A stretch of 64,000 nt of DNA from Yarrowia lipolytica (Eukaryota > Ascomycota > Dipodascomycetes > Dipodascales): positions 372,001 to 436,000 of the forward strand of contig NC_090770.1 of NCBI RefSeq assembly GCF_001761485.1, read 5' to 3'. The notes under the pieces were generated by a model. The model saw only the letters and a list, made by a program, of their open reading frames with translations, had not been told where the DNA came from and made no database searches. Below are positions 30,253-40,889 of this stretch, in pieces; position 1 is the first letter of the stretch; each line of letters opens with the position of its first letter. Position numbers and translations under genes: made by a program.

Positions 30253-31815
30253 ATGACTGATTTCGAAGACGCTACGCCTGATGTGGTGATTGGAGGCGAC
30301 ATTGTGGCCGAGAGCCAGTATTACGAGGAGGAGGACGAGGACGACAACATTGTTGAGGAGACTTCCGAGGTCAAGAAGACCGTCAAGTTTGCCGATGATG
30401 GCCTCACAGATGAGGAGCGACGAAAGAAGGAGTTTGAGGAGGGAGGAGGGCTCCCCGAGCAGCCTAGCGACCCCGATTTCACCAACATGACCGGTGTTTC
30501 GCCCGAGATTATTGGCCGACAGGCCACCATCAACATTGGTACTATTGGTCATGTTGCTCACGGAAAGTCCACTGTGGTCAAGGCCATCTCTGGAGTGCAG
30601 ACTGTGCGATTCAAGAACGAGCTGGAGCGAAACATTACCATCCGACTGGGATACGCCAACGCCAAGATCTACCGATGCGAAAACAAGGACTGCAAGCGAC
30701 CCGGCAACTACAGATCGTTCCGATCGGACCGAGAAATCCACCCCAAGTGTGAGCAGCCCGGCTGTGACGGCCGAATGGAGCTGTTGCGACACGTGTCTTT
30801 TGTTGACTGTCCCGGTCACGACATTCTTATGTCCACCATGTTGTCCGGTGCTGCCGTCATGGACGCCGCCCTTCTGCTGGTTGCCGGAAACGAGCCCTGT
30901 CCCCAGCCCCAGACCTCTGAGCATCTGGCCGCCATCGAGATCATGAAGCTGCGACACGTTATTATTCTGCAGAACAAGGTCGACCTGATGCGAGAGGATG
31001 CTGCTTTGGAGCACGAGCGATCCATCTCGCGGTTCGTCAAGGGAACCGCCGCCGCAGACGCTCCCATCGTCCCCATTTCCGCTCAGCTCAAGTACAACAT
31101 TGATGCCGTTAACGAGTTCATTGTCAACCGGGTTCCCGTTCCCGTGCGAGACTTTGCTGCCTCTCCCCGTCTCATTGTCATTCGATCTTTCGACGTTAAC
31201 CGGCCCGGAGCCGAGATCGACGAGCTCAAGGGAGGTGTTGCTGGAGGATCCATTCTCAACGGTGTCCTGCGACTCGGAGACGAGATTGAGATTCGACCTG
31301 GTATTGTCGAGAAGCAAAACAACGGCCAGTTCAAGTGCAAGGTCATCCGATCCCGAGTCCAGACCCTGTTTGCCGAGAACAATGACCTCAAGTTCGCCGT
31401 GCCCGGTGGCCTTATCGGTGTCGGAACTCAGGTCGACCCCACCCTCTGCCGAGCCGATCGACTGGTCGGTCACGTTCTGGGACACAAAAACGCTCTTCCC
31501 GAGATCTACATCGAGCTGGAAATCAACTACTTCCTGCTGCGACGACTTCTGGGTGTCAAGACCGAGGACAAGAAGCTCACCAAGGTCGGAAAGCTGGCGC
31601 GAGGCGAGGTTCTCATGGTCAACATTGGTTCCACCACTACTGGAGCCCGTGTCATGAACGTCAAGGCCGATATGGCCAAGCTGGTGCTCACCACCCCCGC
31701 ATGCACTGAGCTCGGCGAAAAGATTGCTCTGTCCCGACGAGTCGAGAAGCACTGGCGACTTATCGGATGGGGTTCCATCAAGGAGGGTTCCACCATTCCC
31801 CCCAGCGAGTTTTAA
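30253..31815 (+). CDS. GCD11: Translation initiation factor eIF2 subunit gamma
   Basis: The product is 520 aa from ATG 30253 ([10 protein letters not shown]), which aligns with the usual N-terminus; the open frame extends further upstream without need. The G domain has G1 GHVAHGKST at 99-107, G3 DCPGHD and G4 NKVD. A zinc-ribbon insert between G1 and G3 carries CENKDC and CEQPGC. The C-terminal beta-barrels end [19 protein letters not shown], as in all eIF2 gamma. It binds GTP and Met-tRNAi with the alpha and beta subunits and delivers the initiator to the 40S subunit. Conservation with yeast Gcd11 is very high over the whole length. Confidence 0.97.
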   Translation: MTDFEDATPDVVIGGDIVAESQYYEEEDEDDNIVEETSEVKKTVKFADDGLTDEERRKKEFEEGGGLPEQPSDPDFTNMTGVSPEIIGRQATINIGTIGHVAHGKSTVVKAISGVQTVRFKNELERNITIRLGYANAKIYRCENKDCKRPGNYRSFRSDREIHPKCEQPGCDGRMELLRHVSFVDCPGHDILMSTMLSGAAVMDAALLLVAGNEPCPQPQTSEHLAAIEIMKLRHVIILQNKVDLMREDAALEHERSISRFVKGTAAADAPIVPISAQLKYNIDAVNEFIVNRVPVPVRDFAASPRLIVIRSFDVNRPGAEIDELKGGVAGGSILNGVLRLGDEIEIRPGIVEKQNNGQFKCKVIRSRVQTLFAENNDLKFAVPGGLIGVGTQVDPTLCRADRLVGHVLGHKNALPEIYIELEINYFLLRRLLGVKTEDKKLTKVGKLARGEVLMVNIGSTTTGARVMNVKADMAKLVLTTPACTELGEKIALSRRVEKHWRLIGWGSIKEGSTIPPSEF

Positions 31816-32438
31816 AAGGTATAGATTAACGATTGGAGATTGACGATACAAGGATCCGAGTAAGGAATGAGCGACTGTTATGCTTAACGTACGCTGTGTA
31901 GCGATACAGTAAGACCGAAGCTGTAGATGTATCCGAAGCACTAGTGGTATGTACTGTAGTGTACTGGACTGATACTTGTACATACTGCACACCTTGCTGT
32001 ACTGAAACGCGATAGATAACACCAAGTATTGATTATATGAAGAGCTACTTGCCCGTCTTCGTTGGTTCTCTTGCAATCTGAGGCAAACTAAGTACAAGAC
32101 CTCTACTGTAGACAGCCTCTGAGGTCTCACTGTATCTACTGATTCACGCCGACACAGGGCAAATCTGGTAAGCGAGAAATATTAGTATCAAAAAGATCAG
32201 ACAGACTTGAAATTACACTGTAGTGCGCTTTCATTAAACATCAGTATTTTGCTCAGCTTGAATCCTTTAATTGCTTCTCCTCCCTCTGGTTGTGTTCTGA
32301 AAGGGGAGGGCATCGGTAGACAGAAATGGCGACGCATAATTGATCCATTCTAGCTGTTGGTAAATCAATCAAAAAGTATTGAAGGGTTCTCACAGTTCCC
32401 TTTTAGTCCTGTCAATCAACACTAACCCTCAAACAAAT
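31816..32438. other. Intergenic, nothing recognisable
   Basis: GCD11 3' flank with GTAC-type words at 31950-31985. No gene or RNA is seen. Confidence 0.45.
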
Positions 32439-33146
32439 ATGAAGGTCTTCTTACTCTACTTCGCCGGCTCCCCGCCGTTGACGAACCCAGCTTCTTGGTT
32501 GCTGAAAACGAGCTTTGACTCCGAAAGTTGCTACTGGACTATAGCCATACTCTTGTTACCACTCTTCCAAGCCAACCCTGTTATTGAAAAGGAAGTTGTT
32601 GGTGTTGATAATGCCGTCTCTCTCCCCTTCATCCGGCTACTTACCAGAGAGCGAATTGTCAAAGCCAAGAAGCTCCAGATCAGAATCACCGAGTTAGATC
32701 AGATCACGTTGACCTTGATGCTGCTAACAAGCGAGATATTGCCGTTCTCAAGGTCACCGGCTCCAATTTCCAGTCTTTTGCCAAGCGCTTTGTCAAGACC
32801 ATTCCGGTTCTGGTCCAAAACTTCGTGCCTTCTCAGCAAGTTATGGCTTGAGACGGAGATGTTACCCTACGAGATTGAGGGTAAGTCCTTGGTACCGTTG
32901 AGGTGGTCGAATTAGTACCATTGGGTTGGTGGAATCGGTCTTCGAGTTCTTCCTCCCTTTAGCCCCAAGTAAATGCTCTACTACGACTACCAGGGTCTGT
33001 CAGCCGAGACCGACAAGGAGCTCAACTACCGACGTGGCGAGGGTCTAGAATGGTCAACTTCAGAATTTCGGAGGTGATGTTTGGTTCCCTCAGCCCGCTC
33101 TCAAGCTGACCACCCCGTCACTACGGCACCAAGCGTATTAGTAGGA
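32439..33146 (+). pseudogene. Decayed gene, unknown family
   Basis: Coding-like text changes frame several times. It begins MKVFLLYFAGSPPLTNPASW at 32439. It continues in another frame as [20 protein letters not shown] and [20 protein letters not shown] to TGA near 32850. It resumes near 32975 as YYDYQGLSAETDKELNYRRG, and again as NFGGDVWFPQPALKLTTPSL to TAG near 33140. Codon use in these pieces (GTC, CTC, AAG) is that of Yarrowia genes. At least three frame changes and a stop imply a dead gene. I cannot identify the parent family. Confidence 0.5.
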
Positions 33147-33276
33147 TTAGTTCAAGTTATAATATCAGACCTTTTGATTATCCCTCACATTCATCGGACA
33201 TGAATCCCATCTAATAATGGTGCACATACAATCTATCTGCCTGTATATATAATAATTTAATCAATAAATACATGTA

Positions 33277-35178
33277 TCAGGCCTTTGTAACCAGAGGATA
33301 CTTTCTAGGCCGACCTCGAGGACGTCTAACGCCGCCCTGGTATCGCCGGTCTCGACGTCTGGACCTTGATTTCGTGGTTCTTTGGGGAGCGGCTTTCTCC
33401 ACTGTGGTGACCATTCGAGGAATGGGGTAGGCTGTCTCAAACTTGGAGTAGTCTGTTGTGGACTCAACCTCGGAATCGACATCGTCAGCGCCAGCATCAC
33501 TCTCGCTGTCATCATCCTTCTTGTCCCCTTCGAGTTTCTGCTCCTCCTCTTTGACCCCATCACCGTCCTTGTCATCCACTTCGACGATCCTCATTCCAGG
33601 CTCCAAGTCCTCTCTAGTAGGAACCTTTGTGAACGGCCACTCCGGCACCGGAGCCCAAATCAGCTTTGATGGCTCCAACTGCACATAGTTGTTTGCCTTG
33701 TACTTGTTGACGACCATATCGATGGCCTCCCAATTCAAGCGAATGGCATACTTGCCTGTCTCAGGGTTTCTGACCAGAAATTCGAGTGACTCAAGAGCAG
33801 AAATGACGTCGTCAGGTGTCATGCCGGTGGATTTGGTGATGTCCATGACGGAGAAGTTTGGGATGGTTTTCTTGTCGGCCGCCTTTTCGCGAGCATTGAA
33901 AAAGAACCGGCAGATCATCAGCCGCCAGTACTTTCTGTAGCTCAGCAAGCCCAGGTCACTGAGGGGTTTTTCAGGCGTGCCTGGGCGACCTTCGACTCGA
34001 CTCAGCAGGTACGAAAAGTCAATCAGCAGCTGTCCGTATCCCTTTCGTTGGAAAATGGGGAGAGTCAAAATGCAGGACACGTTGTTGGTGCCTGTGGTTT
34101 TGTAGGGTTGTTGTTTTTCCTTGGAGAAATAGCCGACGAAATGGCATCCGAACGCGTCATTTTCGGTCAGAACGTAGAACATGAAGGGCTCCACGTCGTA
34201 GTAAAGCGTTTTCGAGTTGAGAAACATTTTGGCCAACAGACACAGGTTCTGACAGTATAGCTGGGCACGCGCACCATCAACTTCCCAGATGGAAATGTTG
34301 CCGTGGCGATATATTTCTGTTCCGGGAGGGTGACGGGCTGCACACTTTAGTTTGTGGCGTTTGCGCACGTGTCCGGAAGACATGTACTTGAGACAGAACT
34401 CGCACAGCGGTAGCACCTTGTTTCGGGCGTATTCTTCTGGGTATGGCGCTGTATGCCAAGTGTTGATTTCGTAGTCGCCAAAGTGGATGCATGTAATGTT
34501 GGCGTTCTTGGTGGTTCCCAGCGACGCATCTCCTCGGGAAGACCGTTTGGACTCGGCCAGGCTGAGAGTCTTTGAGAAGAGTGCAATGTCGTCGGCGTTG
34601 GGGTTGGTTTCTGCTGTCGATGCGTCCTCGCCCACCAGAGCTCCTCTGTAGGGAGGCTCCGTTTCAATCGGTGTGCTAGGCGACGAGGAGTAGTCCGAGT
34701 TGATGGGCGATGGCGATCGTCGTGGCGATGGACCGGGAGACGTGGACGAATCGGGCGACTCGATTAACCGGGGGACGTTGCTTGTGGCGCGTCGTTCACG
34801 TTCACGGCCTCTGTCTCGGATCTGCGCGCTTCTAGACCGGGTTTCGCGCGTGTTTCGCGGCCGTCGCACCCTCACTCTCAGACCATAGTCGTCACTGTCG
34901 TCGCCACTGTCGGTGCTGTAGCTGTCGCTGGAGTTGGAGTTGCGTCTGGGCACTGGGATGCGCAGCTTGACCGGGCTGCGTCTCGGAGACGCCGATGCCG
35001 CTGGAGGAGTGCATTTTCGGGGGCTGCTTTTGGGGCGGTTGCGTCTTCGGGGCTCGATGATGGGCTGAGGAACACCCGTGACAGTTTTGCGCGGCCGCCC
35101 GACCTGCCGCTTGATAGGCCGGTTGTACTTGATAGTCAAGTTGAACGACGTTGGCGTCGCTTCCCACGTCACAGACAT
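33277..35178 (-). CDS. SAS3: MYST histone acetyltransferase Sas3 (NuA3), with two AT-hooks
   Basis: The product is 633 aa. A basic, Ser/Arg-rich N-terminal 220 residues precede the MYST domain (about 225-510). The MYST zinc finger is C259-C262-H275-C279. The catalytic Cys369 lies in NNVSC and Glu403 in PEKPLSD. The acetyl-CoA loop is QRKGYGQ at 377-383. No chromodomain is present, so it is Sas3-like rather than Esa1-like, and the acidic region after the domain agrees. AT-hook motifs flank the protein: VGRPRK at about 26-31 and RGRPRKYP near the C-terminus. Sas3 acetylates histone H3 (K14, K23) in NuA3. The assignment to Sas3 over other MYST enzymes is by domain layout. Confidence 0.88.
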   Translation of the reverse strand: MSVTWEATPTSFNLTIKYNRPIKRQVGRPRKTVTGVPQPIIEPRRRNRPKSSPRKCTPPAASASPRRSPVKLRIPVPRRNSNSSDSYSTDSGDDSDDYGLRVRVRRPRNTRETRSRSAQIRDRGRERERRATSNVPRLIESPDSSTSPGPSPRRSPSPINSDYSSSPSTPIETEPPYRGALVGEDASTAETNPNADDIALFSKTLSLAESKRSSRGDASLGTTKNANITCIHFGDYEINTWHTAPYPEEYARNKVLPLCEFCLKYMSSGHVRKRHKLKCAARHPPGTEIYRHGNISIWEVDGARAQLYCQNLCLLAKMFLNSKTLYYDVEPFMFYVLTENDAFGCHFVGYFSKEKQQPYKTTGTNNVSCILTLPIFQRKGYGQLLIDFSYLLSRVEGRPGTPEKPLSDLGLLSYRKYWRLMICRFFFNAREKAADKKTIPNFSVMDITKSTGMTPDDVISALESLEFLVRNPETGKYAIRLNWEAIDMVVNKYKANNYVQLEPSKLIWAPVPEWPFTKVPTREDLEPGMRIVEVDDKDGDGVKEEEQKLEGDKKDDDSESDAGADDVDSEVESTTDYSKFETAYPIPRMVTTVEKAAPQRTTKSRSRRRDRRYQGGVRRPRGRPRKYPLVTKA

Positions 35179-35606
35179 GTTATGATGATCTAGCAGTGAA
35201 ATGTCGTGAGAAGTTGTTTTGGACTTGCATTGTGGAGGTGGCGCCTAAAGTTTAATTTCCACGTTTCGCTACTCAAATCTGAGCCGCACGGAGGGAGTGT
35301 CAAACGGCGGAACTTTGCAACACTCAAACAACTCATCGTGGGAACAATAAACGCCGGGTAAGAAGTGACAGAATCGCAATGGTTCACACGTGTAATAAGT
35401 CCCCAAAGTATCAATCCTTCAGATGTGTTATATCCTTCCGACATGAACATTCTGGTAAAACACGCTAAATGGACCCTCCATATGGATCAATAGAAATCAA
35501 ACTCCAACAAAAAGCCCAAACTTTCAAGAGACGGTCAAATACAAGTACTTGTACTTGTACACACATCAACCAATACTATACATTAATGACATCCTTCTAT
35601 ATACCC
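35179..35606. other. SAS3 upstream and NUP133 3' flank
   Basis: 428 bp between two minus-strand genes. The SAS3 promoter must lie here. The repeat ACAAGTACTTGTACTTGTACA is at about 35541-35561. No gene is seen. Confidence 0.45.
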
Positions 35607-38600
35607 CTACGTGCTATGGGCGTCCAACTTGGCCCGGTTGACCAGCCCCACCACACTTCGTCGAGTGTCACCCGTGTCCAAAACCTTGAGAGCCGCATCG
35701 AACTCGCTCAATAGATCGGAATCGAGGTTGGTCCGGAACCGTTCCTCAGAAGCCAAGGTGGCCGAGTTGGGCTTGTGCAAGTTTTCAAAGTTGGGCACCT
35801 GGAGAGGACTGTTTTGCTGACCAATCAGTCCAGTGTCAAACGCGTACTTGAGAAGCTGGAAAAGAGGAGTGTCAAGGAGAAGAGCCTCCTGTTCCTGATC
35901 TGTCCGGTCTGACTTGTCGAGAACCTCCATCCAGTCCGTTTCAAGAAGAACCCGAACCCACACAGTGAGGCTCATGATGCTGGTCTTTGCGTTATTGCTG
36001 TCAGAAATGGCCTGCAGAGCTTCTTCTGAGAATCCAATCACACAGCTGCACAGTTCAACGAGCTCCAGGCTGGTCAGCACCTTCTTCTGAACCACCTTGG
36101 TCACCAGCTTCTTAGCGGCATCAGTCACACCCTTTGGAAGTTGGGGGCTGAGAATCTGCTCACTGAAAATCTGGGTGCCCTGCACGTGGCCAGAGATGTG
36201 TTCAGCAAGCCGTTTCTGGATCAAACTGAGATTGAGCTCATTGTTCACCTCGGTCTGCTCACGCGAAGGATCCATTCTGGTGCCAGATCGAGCTTGCATG
36301 AATGCAAGCTTGGCCATACTGAGCTGCACAAGCCGGTTTCGGAGGTCCCCTCCTGGAATGGTATCTTGGCCTTCCTTGGCCGCCTGGACAAGAGCCTCGG
36401 CTGCCGACTGGTATTCTCCCAAGCCAAGGGAGAGAATCCACGAAATGTTGGCGTGGTTACTGGACCGGAAATATTGCTTCAGCATTTCCCGATAGTCCTG
36501 AAACCGGGTGAACAGGCTCTCAAAGTCGCGGGTCTCAATCCAGTACGAGTAAAGCTGCGAAGCAAAGTCGTAGCCAAAGTTATGCAGGTACTTTCGAATG
36601 GCGTATTCCGCGTCGCTCTCGCTCTGCTTATTGTTGTTGGTGATAGCCACTCGCAGATCGTGGTCGAGAATCTCGGCCAAACATCGGTACAGACGGAACG
36701 TCTCACAGATATGCAGCGCCTGGCTCACTTGACCCACCGAAACGACTGCCTTAATCCAGTCTCCACGTCGCTGGTGGTATGTGTTTTCGTATGCCTGCCA
36801 GTCGTTGCCTGAATTTCGGGCCCAGGTGATAGCCACGACAGATTGGCTACACAGAGACTGGGCTAGGGGACCCAGTGGTCTGTGATCGTTCGTGTTGTTG
36901 GCGATGAACCGGAACAGTGAGTCCCAAGTCTCCATCATACGAGATTCACACCACCAAGGGCAATTCTCGCCAGTGTCGTCGTTGGAAACACGCAAAGCAG
37001 AAAGAGACTCCTCTCGTGCAGTGAGAATGGCGCTAATTGCAGACCCCACAGTAGCAGCGAAGATGGAGCCCATGTTGGGCTGCTGAATATTGTCGAACAC
37101 GCCGTAGATCAGGTTGGCAGCCTCAAGGGTGCGGCTGGTAAAAAAATCCTGCACGGGGTCCTGGTCCGTGTTCTGGTTCTTGTCAACACTCTTGACAATG
37201 ATGTTTTCCAGCACAATGTAGCCGTCCTTGACGTCCAGCATAGCCCAGATGGCCTCGCAAGCCGCGAGTTTCTCGGCATTGGACGCCAGAGTTAGCTTTG
37301 TAGCAACGTCGAGCTGGGACGCGAAGTTGTCGTAGGCGTACTGGTTCAGGATTCGCAGCCGGTCCACTCGGAATTCCAAACTGAAGCCCAGTCCAGGGAA
37401 TCGGCCCTCCAGATGGGACGATGTAGACGTGCAGATTTCATGCGACACCTGCAACAGTGCACGTCGGACAACGTCATCGGGGAACTTGACATCATACTCT
37501 CCAGTGGCAGCAAACTGCAGAGGCGTAAAGTCGCCACCGGCAAAAAACACGCCCTGCTCGATTCGTGACTTGCAGATGCCACGCTCGAGCGTGTTCAAGC
37601 TTCTAGTTTGCTCCTTGTCGTCCTGTTCGGGGAACCGGGTGATTTTCAGCACGCCGGCCGCGTCTGTGATGGCCACAATGGCGGAGTCACGACTTCGGTT
37701 CTTGTCTTCGGCTCCAAAGCCTAGAATCGACACAGTGGGTTTCAGCAAAATCGAATCCTCCCACTTGCCGTACTCCACAAAGTTGAGGTTAGATCGCGTG
37801 ACCATGTCGATGAGCACCACGGCATGGTCCAGAACCACATAGAGCGTATCGCCTGGAGAGGGTCGAGCTAGTCTAGGAGTGCCCCTGTCCAGTCCTGGTC
37901 TAACGTACGACTGCACTCTGTGACGACTGACAACCTTGTCTTTGTGGAGATCGATGGTGTAGATGATGTAGAAGATGGAATTGTCGACGAGAATGGAAGT
38001 CAGCACCACGAGATAATCCTCCTCGGCAACGTATTCAATGTCATGCAGGTAGATAGACGAAGTGTTGTAGAGAGTAGACACGTCAGCCGAAAGCATGGGC
38101 TTCAGGTCCTTGTCTGCCAAAATGGTGGCATCTCCACCCTCTGTCACCTCCCACACTCCAAGATGGCACTCCGAGGTGGCTACGTAGATGCGCCAGCTGC
38201 GGTTCGTAGAGGGAACCACTCGGACTCCAGTGATTCCACGTCTGTTGGAAGACACGGAAAAGGCGGATCGAATGTTGCTCAACAGGCCGGCCTTTGTGTC
38301 TCGCAGAGTCCAGTAGTTGAGAGCAGCCTCGTCCTTATCTCGAAGAGAGAGGCCAATGAGACGGCCCGAGGACAGAGACAGCACCAGCGTGACATCGTCC
38401 ATGCGGTTCACGTGCTCAATCACCTCACCACTGTATAGCTTAATCTGGGTCTCCACCTGCTGTCGTGTTCGCAGGTACCCTTCAGCAGCTGCACCTCCCA
38501 CTGACTCCCAGAAGACACACAAACCAGAATTGACACCCACTAGCACCAGACCGGGATGTCCAACGTCCTTGAAACTCGGCGTCACGGGGATCAGGTGACC

Positions 38601-38981
38601 CAGAGCATTATCCTGGACTCCCAGACTATGTGTAAAGGTCTCTGGGGTCGGCTCAGGAGATGTGTACTTCCACACATGTGCCTTGTTCCCCACAACCACC
38701 AGCCCAAAGTCGTCAGATAGCGATGAGCTCACATGCTCACCGGAATCAAAAGCAATCTCCACTCCTGATAGATCGGGTCTTGCTGCCAATCGCGTCACAT
38801 TGTACATGGCCGTGCGGGTGATTTCGGAGCCATAATCCGCCAGACTGTCCTCCACAGCCGACAGGTTGGTGAACGACTTTTCCGTCACATCGTCGTTGAA
38901 GAGCGTCGCAGGCACAACTCGGTTGAGTTCTTGCTGCACCGCTTTTTGCCGCAGCTTTCGAATATTGCCAATTTGCGACAT
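35607..38981 (-). CDS. NUP133: Nucleoporin Nup133 (Y-complex)
   Basis: The product is 1124 aa from ATG 38981 (MSQIGNIRKLRQKAV); the frame is open 14 codons further to a non-ATG codon. The N-terminal part to about residue 430 is beta-propeller-like (DFGLVVVGNKAHVWKYTSPE; LVLSLSSGRLIGLSLRD; WRIYVATSECHLGVWEV), as in the Nup133/Nup155 N-domain. The rest is an alpha-helical stack, with EILDHDLRVA and SWILSLGLGEYQSAAEALVQ. Nup133 tethers the Y-complex (Nup84 complex) of the nuclear pore. Length agrees with yeast Nup133 (1157 aa). It is divergent from RPF2. Confidence 0.85.
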   Translation of the reverse strand: MSQIGNIRKLRQKAVQQELNRVVPATLFNDDVTEKSFTNLSAVEDSLADYGSEITRTAMYNVTRLAARPDLSGVEIAFDSGEHVSSSLSDDFGLVVVGNKAHVWKYTSPEPTPETFTHSLGVQDNALGHLIPVTPSFKDVGHPGLVLVGVNSGLCVFWESVGGAAAEGYLRTRQQVETQIKLYSGEVIEHVNRMDDVTLVLSLSSGRLIGLSLRDKDEAALNYWTLRDTKAGLLSNIRSAFSVSSNRRGITGVRVVPSTNRSWRIYVATSECHLGVWEVTEGGDATILADKDLKPMLSADVSTLYNTSSIYLHDIEYVAEEDYLVVLTSILVDNSIFYIIYTIDLHKDKVVSRHRVQSYVRPGLDRGTPRLARPSPGDTLYVVLDHAVVLIDMVTRSNLNFVEYGKWEDSILLKPTVSILGFGAEDKNRSRDSAIVAITDAAGVLKITRFPEQDDKEQTRSLNTLERGICKSRIEQGVFFAGGDFTPLQFAATGEYDVKFPDDVVRRALLQVSHEICTSTSSHLEGRFPGLGFSLEFRVDRLRILNQYAYDNFASQLDVATKLTLASNAEKLAACEAIWAMLDVKDGYIVLENIIVKSVDKNQNTDQDPVQDFFTSRTLEAANLIYGVFDNIQQPNMGSIFAATVGSAISAILTAREESLSALRVSNDDTGENCPWWCESRMMETWDSLFRFIANNTNDHRPLGPLAQSLCSQSVVAITWARNSGNDWQAYENTYHQRRGDWIKAVVSVGQVSQALHICETFRLYRCLAEILDHDLRVAITNNNKQSESDAEYAIRKYLHNFGYDFASQLYSYWIETRDFESLFTRFQDYREMLKQYFRSSNHANISWILSLGLGEYQSAAEALVQAAKEGQDTIPGGDLRNRLVQLSMAKLAFMQARSGTRMDPSREQTEVNNELNLSLIQKRLAEHISGHVQGTQIFSEQILSPQLPKGVTDAAKKLVTKVVQKKVLTSLELVELCSCVIGFSEEALQAISDSNNAKTSIMSLTVWVRVLLETDWMEVLDKSDRTDQEQEALLLDTPLFQLLKYAFDTGLIGQQNSPLQVPNFENLHKPNSATLASEERFRTNLDSDLLSEFDAALKVLDTGDTRRSVVGLVNRAKLDAHST

Positions 38982-39923
38982 GGATGGATGTGTCTGTGTT
39001 TGTGTTTGGATCTTTTTGTGCAACTCTCAATTGCCTGCATTAGGGTTAGGGTCTACCAGGAGGTGGATTATGTTGTGGAATGATGGTTGTCGTAATTGCA
39101 CAAAGAACCAACTACAATGGACTTTTAAACCCTTGATAGTGCCGTCACGGCGACTCCTGTTATTGTTTTGTGTCTTTGGACGCTCTATTGTCTCGTTCTT
39201 CTTGCAAATACTACCCTAAGTAAAATACCAACTAATACGAGGTTCACAACAAAGGATTAACAAAATTGACACAACCTACGGGCCAACTAATAGTCAAGTA
39301 GGCCCTCAACAACATTCTCGCTCTTTCTGAAACCAACAACATCAACTGGGAACCAGGAAAGTAAAGATATAGCTATATATCAGTTATTAACTCGTCAATT
39401 AATACGACCAGATTGGATTATACATTTTACTATCGTATGTGATTGTAACATCACCATCATTCTTAACAAAATCCTCAACCCTTTTCAATCAAGTTGGTGG
39501 TTGATAGAAACTAAAGCTGTAATAGATACTATACCCAACTCATACCTTCATCTCATATACATATGCTCGCTACAAATTATTTCTCCCAATCCTCTTGTTT
39601 GCCACTCACAATAGTGGCGATGATTAGTAAACTGATCTCAGTAGGTTTTCAATAGTAAGACACCCAAAAGTAGCCATTGACGTACGAAAAGTGTGCGTGT
39701 TTTTTTGAAAATTAGGTGTCACATGACCATAATAATCACTTTTCATATCACGTGACCAAATCATCTCGCACAGTCGTCCAAACACCTCCGTCTACTGACA
39801 TTTCTACTACTCCATCTTATCAGGGTAAGGGCAACCGTAACTGTAAAAAATTTATGCAGGCGGTGAAATTTTCGCCTACGCAGACATTACACCGAACCAC
39901 AGTTACAGGTACAGCAAGAAAAT
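38982..39923. promoter_or_regulatory. Shared NUP133/RPF2 upstream region
   Basis: 942 bp between divergent ATGs. Near NUP133 the word TTAGGGTTAGGG lies at about 39040-39051, a TTAGGG-type pair like those bound by Tbf1-class factors. Near RPF2, AAAAAATTT (about 39845-39853) and TGAAATTTTC (39864-39873) resemble RRPE. Functions are inferred from yeast precedent. Confidence 0.4.
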
Positions 39924-40889
39924 ATGTTGCGACAAGTGAAACCGAAAAACGCTCGGGCCAAGCGAGCCGTCGATGCCAAGGAGCCCAAGATTGTCGAGAA
40001 CACAAAGCAGGCGCTGTTTGTGCCCGGCCAGACCTCCAACCAGCTTCTTCACGATGCCATGGTGGATCTTTGTGCTCTCAAGCTGCCCGATGGCAAGCGA
40101 TTCAACAAGAAGAACGAAATCAACCCCTTTGAGGATGTGTCCTCGTTGGAATTCTTCTCGGAAAAAAACGACACATCTCTGCTGGTCTTTTCGTCGTCTA
40201 ACAAGAAGCGACCCAACAACCTGACCTGGATCCGAACGTTTGGATACCAGCTCTTCGACATGATCGAGCTGCAGATTGTCAACCACCGACTGTTACGAGA
40301 TTTCAAGGCCCAGACTGTGGGTGTGGGTCTCAAGCCCATGTTTACCTTCAACGGTACCGGCTTTGAAACCGACCCTGTTCTGATGCATGTCAAGTCTCTG
40401 TTTCTGGACTTCTTCCGAGGCGATACCACCGATCTGCAGGATGCTGCCGGTCTGCAATATATCATTTCAATCTCTGCCGGCGAGGTGCAGGAAGACAAGC
40501 CTCTGCCTCTGATCAACTTCCGAGTTTACAAGATCCGATCTTTCCGATCTGGCCAGAAGCTTCCTCGAATCGAGCTGCAAGAAATCGGCCCCCGATTCGA
40601 CTTCAAGATTGGCCGACGACAGGCTGCTGCTCCTGACGTGGAGAAGGAGGCTCTGCGAGTGCCTGAGCAGCTGCGACAGAAGACCAAGAAGAACGTGGAG
40701 GTGGACAACATGGGTGACAAGATTGGCCGAGTCCACGTGGGTAAGCAGGATCTGGGCAAGCTGCAGACCCGTAAGATGAAGGGTCTCAAGAAGAAGTACG
40801 ACCAGGTCGAGGACGACGAGGAAGCCGATGACGAGGTGGTCACCACCAAGAAGGCCCGAGTGGAAGAGGAGGAGTATTTTAATGAGTAA
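39924..40889 (+). CDS. RPF2: Ribosome biogenesis protein Rpf2 (Brix domain)
   Basis: The product is 321 aa from ATG 39924. The Brix domain covers about 28-235: LFVPGQTSNQLLHDAMVDLC, DTSLLVFSSSNKKRPNNLTW, RTFGYQLFDMIELQI, then IELQEIGPRFDFKIGRRQAA. The C-terminal tail is basic then acidic and ends VEEEEYFNE. With Rrs1 this protein carries the 5S RNP (5S rRNA, Rpl5, Rpl11) into the pre-60S particle. Length fits yeast Rpf2 (344 aa). It is divergent from NUP133. Confidence 0.95.
   Translation: MLRQVKPKNARAKRAVDAKEPKIVENTKQALFVPGQTSNQLLHDAMVDLCALKLPDGKRFNKKNEINPFEDVSSLEFFSEKNDTSLLVFSSSNKKRPNNLTWIRTFGYQLFDMIELQIVNHRLLRDFKAQTVGVGLKPMFTFNGTGFETDPVLMHVKSLFLDFFRGDTTDLQDAAGLQYIISISAGEVQEDKPLPLINFRVYKIRSFRSGQKLPRIELQEIGPRFDFKIGRRQAAAPDVEKEALRVPEQLRQKTKKNVEVDNMGDKIGRVHVGKQDLGKLQTRKMKGLKKKYDQVEDDEEADDEVVTTKKARVEEEEYFNE

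Noticed and set aside
30232-32130. 632-codon minus-strand frame opposite GCD11
   Set aside because: A mirror of the eIF2 gamma codons, with Leu/Ser/Val/Gly-rich low-complexity text. The plus strand is a full conserved protein.
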